64,000 nt of DNA from an uncultured Alphaproteobacteria bacterium (lineage in GTDB: Bacteria; Pseudomonadota; Alphaproteobacteria; Rs-D84), in assembly GCA_944389535.1 (NCBI GenBank), contig CALXMS010000005.1:1-64000 (forward strand), given 5' to 3'. Under the pieces are notes generated by a model that ran no database searches, was not told the origin of the DNA, and worked only from the letters and a program-made list of their open reading frames with translations. Made by a program: the position numbers and the translations under genes. Of the stretch, positions 35,795 to 44,919 are shown in pieces. Numbering within the stretch: the first letter of the stretch is position 1; each line of letters starts with the position of its first letter.

Positions 35795-36529
35795 ATGTCA
35801 GATAATATACAATACCAAATGCCTCTTATCGGCGACAAAGCCCCAGAATTCGTTGCTCATACGACTAATGGCACAGTGAATTTTCCTGCAGATTATTCAG
35901 GCAAATGGGTAATTCTTTTTTCTCATCCTGCGGATTTTACCCCCGTTTGTACGACGGAATTTATGACTTTTCAAGCAATGCTACCAGATTTAAACAAATT
36001 AAATACAGATATAATCGGTCTTTCTGTTGGAACTCTTACAGGTCATCTGGCATGGATAGAAGCAATAAAAAATCTTAAATATCGCGGTTGGGAAAACATG
36101 CAAATAACTTTTCCAATAATTGACGATATGAATATGGAAATCGCGAAAAAATATGGAATGATCCATAGTCACGCATCGGATAATAAAACTGTACGCGCTG
36201 TATTTATCATAGATCCTACAGGCGTTATAAGAGCTATTTTATACTATCCTTTAACGACGGGACGTAATTTCGACGAAATTAAACGAACGCTAATCGCTTT
36301 ACAAACAACAGATGCGTTCGGTGTCGCAACGCCAGCAGACTGGGAACCCGGAGAAGACGCAGTTGTTTCTGCACCAACAACTGCAAAAGAAATGCACGAA
36401 AGGCTGACACATAAAGATAAAAATCTTGACGTAAAATCTTGGTTCTTGACTTTAAAAAAAATACCTGAAAATACGATAATGGAAAAGTTATATAATAAAT
36501 CTATTACTAAACAAGCACTAAAAAAATAA
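35795..36529 (+). CDS. Peroxiredoxin, 1-Cys (Prx6-like)
   Basis: 244 aa. Reduces peroxides with the Cys in HPADFTPVCTTEF. There is no second Cys near the C-terminus for a resolving role, and the length and C-terminal extension (WEPGEDAVVSAPTT, DVKSWFLTLKK) fit the Prx6/AhpC-TSA long branch. An AAGGAG site is 8 bases upstream; TATAAT at 35761-35766 is the likely -10. With rubrerythrin at 41965 it forms the peroxide defence seen here. The reductant partner is unknown. Confidence 0.93.
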   Translation: MSDNIQYQMPLIGDKAPEFVAHTTNGTVNFPADYSGKWVILFSHPADFTPVCTTEFMTFQAMLPDLNKLNTDIIGLSVGTLTGHLAWIEAIKNLKYRGWENMQITFPIIDDMNMEIAKKYGMIHSHASDNKTVRAVFIIDPTGVIRAILYYPLTTGRNFDEIKRTLIALQTTDAFGVATPADWEPGEDAVVSAPTTAKEMHERLTHKDKNLDVKSWFLTLKKIPENTIMEKLYNKSITKQALKK

Positions 36530-36540
36530 AAAATAATAAT

Positions 36541-36566
36541 TGGGGGTGTTACGCCCCCATTAAAAA
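36541..36566. terminator. Hairpin between peroxiredoxin and alkyltransferase-like genes
   Basis: TGGGGG-tgttacg-CCCCCA between convergent genes; a T-rich tract follows on the minus strand, so it more clearly terminates the minus-strand gene. Confidence 0.65.
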
Positions 36567-36901
36567 ACCAGCGGAAAATCACGTATATCCATAGGCACCG
36601 AATCGCGTTCCGGATTCCATTGAAATTCTGTCATTTTTACTTTTTTATCTTTATCAAACTTAATCCCCTCTGCTTTTAATTGCCGATACTGTTCTTTTTG
36701 GTAACCAGCACATAAACTGCCGTCTTTAAAAACCACACGATGCCAAGGCAGATTCCAACTACTTTTATTGTTTGAAGCATATCCGACGAAACGAGCCATA
36801 CGTGGTCGACCTATCATCTGCGCAATCTGACCATATGTTGCAACCCTACCAACTGGTATTCTTGCAACAATATCATAAACCTGTTCATTAAACGTTTTCA
36901 T
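36560..36901 (-). CDS. Alkyltransferase-like protein (ATL)
   Basis: 113 aa, the size of the DNA-binding domain of O6-alkylguanine DNA alkyltransferase: VARIPVGRVATYGQIAQMIG, then RFVGYASNN and LPWHRVVFKDGSL. The reactive Cys of the PCHRV motif is Trp53 here (PWHRV), the hallmark of ATL proteins, which bind O6-alkylguanine without repairing it and route the lesion to nucleotide excision repair. A C-terminal extension of about 20 residues follows (MTEFQWNPERD). No separate Shine-Dalgarno is obvious. Confidence 0.9.
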   Translation of the reverse strand: MKTFNEQVYDIVARIPVGRVATYGQIAQMIGRPRMARFVGYASNNKSSWNLPWHRVVFKDGSLCAGYQKEQYRQLKAEGIKFDKDKKVKMTEFQWNPERDSVPMDIRDFPLVF

Positions 36902-36949
36902 GCTGATGATTATTTTAATCCGTTAAACCATGAAGTCAAATATAAACCC

Positions 36950-36977
36950 TTGCAAAAGAATTTGTAACAAGTATAAT
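36950..36977 (+). promoter_or_regulatory. Promoter of tRNA-Ser(CGA)
   Basis: TTGCAA (36950-36955), 16-base spacer, TATAAT (36972-36977), 11 bases before the tRNA. Confidence 0.85.
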
Positions 36978-36988
36978 TTCTCTCCATC

Positions 36989-37078
36989 GGAGACGTGGCA
37001 GAGTGGTCGAATGCGCGCGACTCGAAATCGTGTATACGGGAAACCGTATCAAGGGTTCAAATCCCTTCGTCTCCGCCA
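36989..37078 (+). tRNA. tRNA-Ser(CGA)
   Basis: GGAGACG/CGTCTCC acceptor stem, anticodon loop CTCGAAA giving CGA, long variable arm (TATACGG-gaaa-CCGTATC), T arm GGTTCAAATCC, discriminator G, encoded CCA. Confidence 0.95.
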
Positions 37079-37118
37079 GGATTTTTAATATCTTTATAAT
37101 ACTAAAAACGAAATATCA

Positions 37119-38291
37119 TTATACGTCAAAATCATACGCTTGAACAGACTTCACAATGGCAGCAACAAGTTTGTCTTGATGAGATGCACTTTTTAATAAA
37201 CTTTCTTCCGAAGCATTAGACAGATGCCCTAATTCTATCAACGCCCCTGGAACAGTAGAACGCAAAACTGCAAACGGTGCATGACGCACGTCTGGTCCAG
37301 GCTGTTGAGTTATTTTTGCACGCTTAAATTGAGATGCACAACCCTTTGCATACTCAACCGACATAGCCGCAACAGCATGCTGTTGCAACGAAGATAAAGC
37401 AATTCTAATATCTTTATCAAATTGCTCGAAACCGCTAACATCAATTTTATCCGCCGCATTTTCTGCGTCGGCTAATTTCTGAGCTTCTTCGTCCGAAGCT
37501 TTTTCAGATAAGGTATAAATCGAAAAGCCTTTCATAGAACGACTCGGGTTCGCATTCGCATGTAACGATAAAAATAAATCAGCATGTTTCTTTTCACCGA
37601 TTGAAGCTCTTTGCGCCAATTTTAAATATGTATCGTCACTGCGAGTCAAATATGTATTAAATCCTGCCGCCGACAACTTATCTTTTAATTTTTTAGCAAC
37701 CGATAACACAATGACCTTTTCTTTTGTTCCGCCCTTCCCTATGCATCCCGGGTCTTTCCCGCCATGTCCTGCATCTATCACAATTGTATACTTACGTGCA
37801 GGCGTTGTTTTTTGCTTTACCGCCGTATTGTTTGTTTGCGATGACGCAACAGTGGCGGCGTTGGCACCAGTTCCGGCCATAAAATCTATTACAAGCCTAT
37901 AATCATTATCACCATTCGGATTTAATAACATTATACTTTCACGAGGAATTTGTTTTATAGGCTGCGCAAGATCCGCTATTATTTGCAGTTTATCACCAGA
38001 TTGTACCTGCGTTATCGCAGTAACCAACGTACCGGCCGCCATAGCAGGTGCTAAAGAATGGTTGGCCGATGTATTAGATAGCGTAATCACAATCTGATTA
38101 TTCGGATACGATATGGAATATGACGGACGAGCAGAAGTTTCTATGACTAACCTTGTTTTATTTCCGGGCTGAACACCTGTGCGAACTGTTCGCAAAGAAT
38201 TACGTGCGGCAAAGGCCACACGCGGCAACGTAGCAACGATAACAGCCGTCAAGCCCGTAACTTTTAAAAGCATTCGTCTGGTAATTTTCAT
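37119..38291 (-). CDS. N-acetylmuramoyl-L-alanine amidase with AMIN domain, Tat signal
   Basis: 390 aa. Cleaves peptide stems from peptidoglycan at cell separation (AmiA/B/C family). The N-terminus MKITRRMLLKVTGLTAVIVA has a twin-arginine motif, so it is probably exported folded by Tat, as E. coli AmiA and AmiC are. An AMIN domain (about 33-135) is followed by a linker and Amidase_3: IVIDAGHGGKDPGCIG (zinc His), KEKVIVLSVAKKL, FLSLHANANPS (zinc His) and GALIELGHLSN. The regulatory helix part is present. Its promoter ends 8 bases before the ATG and there is no Shine-Dalgarno. Confidence 0.95.
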   Translation of the reverse strand: MKITRRMLLKVTGLTAVIVATLPRVAFAARNSLRTVRTGVQPGNKTRLVIETSARPSYSISYPNNQIVITLSNTSANHSLAPAMAAGTLVTAITQVQSGDKLQIIADLAQPIKQIPRESIMLLNPNGDNDYRLVIDFMAGTGANAATVASSQTNNTAVKQKTTPARKYTIVIDAGHGGKDPGCIGKGGTKEKVIVLSVAKKLKDKLSAAGFNTYLTRSDDTYLKLAQRASIGEKKHADLFLSLHANANPSRSMKGFSIYTLSEKASDEEAQKLADAENAADKIDVSGFEQFDKDIRIALSSLQQHAVAAMSVEYAKGCASQFKRAKITQQPGPDVRHAPFAVLRSTVPGALIELGHLSNASEESLLKSASHQDKLVAAIVKSVQAYDFDV

Positions 38292-38299
38292 TTGGATAC

Positions 38300-38328
38300 A
38301 TTATATCAAAAAAAACACCTGGTTTCAA
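38300..38328 (-). promoter_or_regulatory. Promoter abutting the amidase start codon
   Basis: On the minus strand TTGAAA (38328-38323), 17-base spacer, TATAAT (38305-38300), 8 bases, then ATG at 38291. Predicted leaderless mRNA. Confidence 0.8.
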
Positions 38329-38348
38329 GTTTTATACAGGAAGAAAAA

Positions 38349-38366
38349 CCGCCCGATTGGGCGGTA
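38349..38366 (-). terminator. Terminator of the secreted protein gene at 38381
   Basis: ACCGCCC-gatt-GGGCGGT; on the minus strand it is followed by TTTTTCTT. Confidence 0.8.
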
Positions 38367-38380
38367 AAATAATTAAATCT

Positions 38381-39625
38381 TTATCTACTGATGCAACTTG
38401 CAAATGTCTGCGCAATTAAGTTTGTTTCTTGCGTAGTCATTGTCTGTACTGGAACAATGTAACAACGAGCGCTGTCACGAATAATAAACACTTTTGTTCC
38501 ACGAACGTATGCAGTCTGCATAGAGCTTAATTGAGCTGTTGTTAAAAAGTCATTTTGTGTGGTTGCAGGGCTGCTCATTGCGGCCTGAACCAACTGATAT
38601 GCAGTTGCATAATCATATACATCAGACAATGTCGTTACATCCATATATAAACTTTGGTTTTCATATGGATTTTCAACATTTACTTGCGCAGTAGGAAACG
38701 CCACGCCTGTTACCAACGCAGCCGCCGTTTGCAAAGTAGATGGCTGAGAAGAATCAGATGTCGATACAGAAGCAGTATTTATTTGTAAGTTATCGCCGCA
38801 CGCCAAATTCATACGATTAGTATAACTTGCCAAAACAGAATCTACCGCCATTTGCCAATCTTCACCTTTTTGATTCATTTCAAGGTTTAGAATTTTTTCG
38901 GCCCAACCCCAAATGTTAGCACCCACGTTACCGGCGTTAGCAAAACGAGTTACCATTTCCGCCGATCCACCAGGTACACCTGCACCGCAGGCATCTGTTA
39001 ACTGTGTTGTCAGCATGCTTGTCGTTTCATTTCCATATGCTAACGCAACAGAATGACATGCCATAGCGGCTTCTAGTTCCTGACGACGCTGTAAACATAA
39101 ATCACTATGAGATTTAGATAATTCGTCTGCCATATTTGCCATTGATAAATACGACATAACTTCTTGCTGCACATATGGTGGGCATAAGCGCGCTGCCGTA
39201 TTTAACCCCCCAGTACCCGTTGCTGTACTATATTGTGGTAATAAAATAGAGGTGTCTTTTTGCAGGCAAAGCAAAGCATAATTATATAATTCACTTTCTG
39301 TCGCATATTGACAACGCCCCGTACGCTGTCCCGGTACCACAGTTACGTCACCGCAATATTCTGCTAAACAATTATAAATCTTCGTACGGCACGCAGTATC
39401 TACATCCGGTTGCGTTACGAGATAATACGTATTTCTTTGGTTTTGTTGGTATGCATTAGCTAATCCCTGATAACCACGATTTACCGTGTTCGTAGTACCA
39501 GAATTAGAGTATGCTGCCGCACCGCGTGACACAGAATCCGTCGCAACGGTTCCAGCCGAAACAGCAAATGCAGAAGATGCACATAAACATGCAAAAAAAC
39601 CAAATGCAAAAAACGTGTTTTTCAT
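38381..39625 (-). CDS. Secreted Cys-containing protein of unknown function
   Basis: 414 aa. Clear Sec signal peptide (MKNTFFAFGFFACLCASSAFA). The mature part begins with a low-complexity Ser/Ala/Asn stretch, then a Cys-patterned region (CRTKIYNCLAEYCGDV, GRCQYATES, LCLQ, LCPPYV, LCLQRRQELEAAMAC, DACGAGVPGG, LACGDNL) consistent with disulfides in the periplasm or outside. The C-terminal third has two further Cys (RCYIVP, SCISR). GAGAGGG precedes the ATG. No family recognised; one of three secreted Cys-rich proteins in the window. Confidence 0.8.
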   Translation of the reverse strand: MKNTFFAFGFFACLCASSAFAVSAGTVATDSVSRGAAAYSNSGTTNTVNRGYQGLANAYQQNQRNTYYLVTQPDVDTACRTKIYNCLAEYCGDVTVVPGQRTGRCQYATESELYNYALLCLQKDTSILLPQYSTATGTGGLNTAARLCPPYVQQEVMSYLSMANMADELSKSHSDLCLQRRQELEAAMACHSVALAYGNETTSMLTTQLTDACGAGVPGGSAEMVTRFANAGNVGANIWGWAEKILNLEMNQKGEDWQMAVDSVLASYTNRMNLACGDNLQINTASVSTSDSSQPSTLQTAAALVTGVAFPTAQVNVENPYENQSLYMDVTTLSDVYDYATAYQLVQAAMSSPATTQNDFLTTAQLSSMQTAYVRGTKVFIIRDSARCYIVPVQTMTTQETNLIAQTFASCISR

Positions 39626-39708
39626 ATTAAAATCCCTCTCGTTAAAAAAATTTTAACACATTGAGACAAAAAAGGCAATCGTTCATTTTACTTATAAATA
39701 TAAATTGA

Positions 39709-39736
39709 TTGATTTAAGAGGATAACTTGCTAATAT
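39709..39736 (+). promoter_or_regulatory. Probable prfB promoter
   Basis: TTGATT (39709-39714), 16-base spacer, TAATAT (39731-39736). The ATG at 39747 is 10 bases downstream, so the leader would be only a few bases. Confidence 0.55.
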
Positions 39737-39746
39737 AAACCTCGTT

Positions 39747-40830
39747 ATGATTATGCCCAATGAAACATTAGCACAAATTTCTGACGACATTTCCGCCGTA
39801 AGGGGGTTTCTTTGACCCAGAAAAGCTGACGAAACAAATTTCTGATTTAGCGAATAAAACAAACGACTCTAATTTATGGAATAATCCAGATAACGCATGT
39901 GCGTTATTACAAAAAAAAGCATCTCTTGAAAAATCTTTACAACTTCTTAATAACCTTGAGTCTGAATACATAACATTAAAAGAACTTTATGAACTTGACC
40001 CAGAAGACAAAGAACTGCTGAAAGAAATTGAAGCGTTATCTGAAAAAGCGCATAAAGCTAAATTTATAACGCTATTCAGTGATCCTGCTGATAATAATGG
40101 GGCTTTTTTATTCATTCAAGCTGGTGCCGGCGGTACAGAGGCACAAGACTGGGCTCAAATGTTATCAAGAATGTATTCTCGCTGGGCAGAAAGGCACGGT
40201 TTTCAATGTGAAGTCATAGAAGAACATCTGGGCGATACAGCAGGCATTAAAAATATTACATATCGAATATCAGGTGAAAGAGCATATGGCTGGTTAAAAA
40301 ACGAAATAGGCGTACATCGTTTAGTAAGAATATCTCCTTTCAACGCCAACGGGAAACGTCAGACCAGTTTTGCATCGGTTGACGTATGGCCTGACATAGA
40401 TGACTCCATAGAAATTGATATAAACGATAAAGACCTACGCATAGATACATACCGTTCTTCTGGTGCAGGTGGTCAGCACGTAAATAAAACAGATAGTGCT
40501 GTTCGTATAACTCATATTCCAACGGGTGTTGTTGTAACGTGTCAGAACGAACGGAGTCAGATTCAAAATAAAGAAATGGCTATGAAAATGCTGCGTAGTC
40601 GTCTTTATGAATTAGAAATGAAAAAACGTGCAGAAGCAGAAAATGCAGCATTGGCGCAACAAAAGAAAATTGAGTGGGGCAGTCAAATTAGAAATTATGT
40701 TCTTTATCCCTATCAACTAGTAAAAGACGTTCGCACCGGAGTTGAAAAAACAGATTCAAATGCTGTATTAGATGGTGACCTAGACGATTTTATGTTGGCG
40801 TGTCTTCAGCGCGATCAATCAATAAAATAA
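39747..40830 (+). CDS. prfB: Peptide chain release factor 2 with programmed +1 frameshift
   Basis: Terminates translation at UGA and UAA. Read in two frames: 39747-39812 encodes MIMPNETLAQISDDISAVRG plus FL, then in-frame TGA (39813-39815); skipping T39813 and continuing from GAC at 39814 gives a 360-aa product. The second part contains the SPF-like recognition region, here GVHRLVRISPFN, and the catalytic GGQ at residues 241-243 (SSGAGGQHVNKT). The intact frameshift site shows RF2 autoregulation. A second possible start is ATG 39753. No Shine-Dalgarno before the start. Confidence 0.96.
39801..39816 (+). promoter_or_regulatory. RF2 programmed frameshift site
   Basis: AGGGGG (internal Shine-Dalgarno-like) is spaced three bases from CTT-TGA-C, exactly the conserved bacterial prfB arrangement. 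Low RF2 lets the ribosome slip +1 past TGA. Confidence 0.95.
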
Positions 40831-40855
40831 CCAATAAAATATTTACAATTAATTT

Positions 40856-40932
40856 TGGCGCACCCGGCGCGATTCGAACGCGCAATCCCCGCCTTCGGAG
40901 GGCGATGCTTTATCCAGTTAAGCCACGGGTGC
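40856..40932 (-). tRNA. tRNA-Arg(CCG)
   Basis: On the minus strand GCACCCG/CGGGTGC acceptor stem, anticodon loop CTCCGAA giving CCG, T arm CGTTCGAATCG, discriminator G, encoded CCA. Confidence 0.95.
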
Positions 40933-40943
40933 AAATCAGAACT

Positions 40944-40971
40944 ATTATAAATACCAACACATTAAATGCAA
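40944..40971 (-). promoter_or_regulatory. Promoter of tRNA-Arg(CCG)
   Basis: On the minus strand TTGCAT (40971-40966), 16-base spacer, TATAAT (40949-40944). Confidence 0.75.
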
Positions 40972-41039
40972 GAAATTAACAATAAAACTTGTCTTTCTAT
41001 ACTTTTCCTGTGTACAATTTGTTTTATAAGGAGATAAGC

Positions 41040-41516
41040 ATGAAATCATGGAAAGTTATAATCGCAATGCTTATATTAACGGGATGTAACAGCGTATACG
41101 TTAAATCTAACTCTATTGACCCTACACAAGTATTTTATGCTGACCGCGGCGGATACGGTATGCGCAAAAGTATAAAACAGAAAATGGAAGAACGCGGTTA
41201 TAACGTCGTTGTCGGTAAAGCACAGACAAAGCACAGTTTTACAAACGAAGATGATGAAATTGAAATAGATTCTTATTTAATTCCTAAAAATGTTAGATAT
41301 ATTGTTAAAGTAAACGAACGTAAAGAAGTATTTAACCCATTTTGGTGTCCATTTAACGGTTTTTGGTGGTGGAACTTTAATGTTTCCGTTTCCGACCAAA
41401 TTACGGGTGAAGAATTAATGTCTTGGCGTGGACGCGCCTGTCAAAATACTGCTATGCGTATGATAAACGATATATTTGATGAAATGGAGATAAAAAATAA
41501 TGAACAAAACAATTAA
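41040..41516 (+). CDS. Putative lipoprotein of unknown function
   Basis: 158 aa from ATG 41040, chosen for the AAGGAG site upstream and the lipobox. MKSWKVIIAMLILTGC gives lipidated Cys16. The mature part is strand-rich with a Trp-rich stretch (NPFWCPFNGFWWWNF) followed by VSVSDQITGEELMSWRGRAC. Architecture suggests a periplasmic-facing lipoprotein. No family recognised. Its 3' end overlaps the next gene by 17 bases. Confidence 0.8.
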   Translation: MKSWKVIIAMLILTGCNSVYVKSNSIDPTQVFYADRGGYGMRKSIKQKMEERGYNVVVGKAQTKHSFTNEDDEIEIDSYLIPKNVRYIVKVNERKEVFNPFWCPFNGFWWWNFNVSVSDQITGEELMSWRGRACQNTAMRMINDIFDEMEIKNNEQNN

Positions 41517-41922
41517 ATCAATCATAGAAATTATTAAATCTTGTGAAGATGTGCAACTATGCACATTTGGTGATGTGTACCCTGAAACTCGCCATGTTAT
41601 GAACGGTATGAATCAAAAGATTGACTCTGTTGATTTGCACTTTTTAACGATGAAATCTTCACCAAAATTTAAACAGTTAGAAAAAAACAATCATTGTTGT
41701 TTATATTACTTTAACCCAAAGACCAGATATGCTGCGCGCTTGTTCGGTCAAATGGAAAATATAGACGACCAAAGTGAAAAGAACAAATATTGGCAAGATA
41801 AATACGCTAATTTTGGTTTTACGGGTGCCGACGATCCTAATTTCGCCCTGCTTCGCTTTATACCAGATGAATATAAATTTTATATTGGCGAAGAATTACA
41901 TACAGGAAAAATAAAACAATAA
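41500..41922 (+). CDS. Pyridoxamine 5'-phosphate oxidase-like (FMN split-barrel) protein
   Basis: 140 aa. Fold recognised from the pattern VQLCTFGDVYPETRHV, DLHFLTMKSSPKFKQLEKNNHCCLYYFNPKTRYAARLFGQME and FIPDEYKFYIG, typical of the general-stress/PNPOx-like branch that binds FMN or related cofactors. The substrate cannot be told from sequence. The ATG lies 17 bases inside the lipoprotein gene with GGAG before it, so the two are coupled. Followed by a terminator. Confidence 0.8.
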   Translation: MNKTIKSIIEIIKSCEDVQLCTFGDVYPETRHVMNGMNQKIDSVDLHFLTMKSSPKFKQLEKNNHCCLYYFNPKTRYAARLFGQMENIDDQSEKNKYWQDKYANFGFTGADDPNFALLRFIPDEYKFYIGEELHTGKIKQ

Positions 41923-41952
41923 AAAAAGCGGGATAAAAATCCCACTTTTTTT
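41921..41952. terminator. Bidirectional terminator before rubrerythrin
   Basis: AAAAAAAGCGGGAT-aaa-ATCCCACTTTTTTT, one internal mismatch, between convergent genes. Confidence 0.8.
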
Positions 41953-41964
41953 AATGATTATACA

Positions 41965-42591
41965 TTATTCATCAATTTTTGCGTATTCGCAGAAACCTTC
42001 GTTTGTATCACAACGAGAGATCGTTCCTTCGCTGATGAAATACCCCTGTGGATGCAAGCATGCTGGGCATACTTTTGGTGCTTCTGTACCAATGTGCCAC
42101 ATACCGCAGTTTGTGCAGCGCCACATAACGATTTTATCCTGCTTGAACAATGTACCTGTTTCAATTGCTTCAATCAACGCACGATAGCGTGATTCGTGAT
42201 AACGTTCTGCATAACCGATATTCTTCAAAATAGAAGCAATCGCATCAAAACCTTCCTGTGCAGCAATTTGAGCAAACTTTGGATACATTACAGTGTTTTC
42301 TTCATGTTCACCGTATGCCGCTGCTTTCAAGTTTTCCAGCGTTGTACCAATTTTACCTGCTGGGAAAGACGCTGTGATTTCCAAATCACCGCCTTCCAAA
42401 AATTTGAATAAGCGAGATGCATGTTCACGTTCTTGTTCTGCCGTTTCCAAAAAGATTTTAGAAATTGCCTGATAACCTTCATCTTTCGCTTTTGATGCAA
42501 AGAAACTATAACGGTTACGCGCCTGTGATTCACCAGCAAAAGCAATTAATAAATTCTTTTCTGTTTGTGTACCTTTTAGCGATACTGCCAT
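41965..42591 (-). CDS. Rubrerythrin
   Basis: 208 aa. Non-haem di-iron peroxidase of anaerobes and microaerophiles. The ferritin-like domain has ESQARNRYSFFA, ETAEQEREHASRLF, GEHEENTVMYP and IGYAERYHESRYRALIE with the Glu/His iron ligands; the C-terminal rubredoxin-like domain has WRCTNCG and VCPACLHPQGYF. A tail of about 20 residues beyond the rubredoxin knuckle carries two more Cys (SRCDTNEGFCEYAKIDE), which is unusual. AAGGAG precedes the ATG. Confidence 0.95.
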   Translation of the reverse strand: MAVSLKGTQTEKNLLIAFAGESQARNRYSFFASKAKDEGYQAISKIFLETAEQEREHASRLFKFLEGGDLEITASFPAGKIGTTLENLKAAAYGEHEENTVMYPKFAQIAAQEGFDAIASILKNIGYAERYHESRYRALIEAIETGTLFKQDKIVMWRCTNCGMWHIGTEAPKVCPACLHPQGYFISEGTISRCDTNEGFCEYAKIDE

Positions 42592-42681
42592 TTTGTTCTC
42601 CTTTTATACTTTATGAATTATGACCCAGATAGTAACAGATAAAAGTATAAAAAGCAAATTTTTGTAATGTGCTATTTTGAC

Positions 42682-44200
<1,519 letters not shown>

Positions 44201-44208
44201 TTAAAAAC

Positions 44209-44236
44209 TTGCAATTGCCACTATAAATATTATAAT
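44209..44236 (+). promoter_or_regulatory. Promoter of ssrA
   Basis: TTGCAA (44209-44214), 16-base spacer, TATAAT (44231-44236). TTGCAA is its own reverse complement and lies between the divergent obgE and ssrA genes. Confidence 0.8.
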
Positions 44237-44242
44237 TATTAG

Positions 44243-44576
44243 GGTCACGTAAGTGATGATGATTCTGAAGCCGTTGCGGAATAGTCGTTTTGGACTGGGG
44301 GGCGGTACCCCACAGCTCCACCAATAAACATCATGGGGCTGACATAGTTTCGACAGGCGCAGTAAAGGCAAATCGGTTGAATCCGACGTGGCGTCGTTAA
44401 AAGCCGAATAAAAACTGAATGGCGATAGAATCGCTGCGAACGACAACGTTCGCCTTGCAATGGCTGCCTAATACGGCATTGAGCATGACTGGCAATTGTT
44501 AGTCATTCTCGTTTAGCTTATTGCGGGGTCTAACCGGGTACCCGGCAACAGAAACCCGGTACTTTTTAAATGAAAT
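44243..44576 (+). ncRNA. ssrA: Transfer-messenger RNA, circularly permuted type
   Basis: Rescues stalled ribosomes. The tRNA-like 3' half comes first: GGGG...CCCCA stem, then CAGCTCC-ACCA ending near 44324. After a short spacer (ATAAACATCAT region) the 5' half begins GGGGCTGACATAGTTTCGACAGG-like at about 44335; GGGGCTG pairs with CAGCTCC (one G-U), forming the acceptor stem in permuted order. The tag frame is 44436-44471: ANDNVRLAMAA then TAA, preceded by the charged Ala, a recognisable AANDN...AA degradation tag. This permuted, two-piece form is characteristic of Alphaproteobacteria. The 3' region holds the terminator ACCGGGT...ACCCGGT-ACTTTTT. Ends approximate. Confidence 0.9.
44533..44576 (+). 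terminator. Terminator at the ssrA 3' end
   Basis: ACCGGGT (44533-44539) pairs with ACCCGGT (44564-44570), followed by ACTTTTT. Confidence 0.7.
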
Positions 44577-44594
44577 AAATAAAAAGGTTTAAAT

Positions 44595-44825
44595 ATGTTT
44601 GGAAAAATAAAAAAAATATTCTTTACGGGCATTTTCGGCGTTATGTACATTTCTTTCATCGCGCAAATAGTATATGTTTTGGTTTGGATACCAGAATGGG
44701 ACGCAAAATTAGGTTGGATGGGTTTATTAGCATTTGAATGGCTGGCTTTGATCGCAGCCCGTTATCTATCAAAACGTTCTAGCAATAGCGCACAATATAA
44801 TAATTATAATTCCCGTCGCCGCTAA
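44595..44825 (+). CDS. Small two-segment membrane protein
   Basis: 76 aa. Two hydrophobic segments (about 10-31, GIFGVMYISFIAQIVYVLVW, and 39-57, LGWMGLLAFEWLALIAARY) followed by a basic tail with NNYNSRRR. AAAAAGG lies 8 bases upstream of the ATG and a terminator follows, so it is a real small gene. No family recognised. Confidence 0.65.
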   Translation: MFGKIKKIFFTGIFGVMYISFIAQIVYVLVWIPEWDAKLGWMGLLAFEWLALIAARYLSKRSSNSAQYNNYNSRRR

Positions 44826-44850
44826 AAAAAACTTTATTGTGCCTATTCTG

Positions 44851-44874
44851 TCCCCCATCAAGGGGGATTTTTTA
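44851..44874 (+). terminator. Terminator after the small membrane protein
   Basis: TCCCCC-atcaa-GGGGGA followed by TTTTTTA. Confidence 0.85.
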
Positions 44875-44880
44875 TAGACC

Positions 44881-44909
44881 TTGAAAAATCATAAAAAAGT
44901 TCTTATATT
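44881..44909 (+). promoter_or_regulatory. Probable promoter of the lon-like gene
   Basis: TTGAAA (44881-44886), 17-base spacer, TATATT (44904-44909), 10 bases before the ATG at 44920; leader predicted at only a few bases. Confidence 0.65.
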
Positions 44910-44919
44910 TATACTCGCT

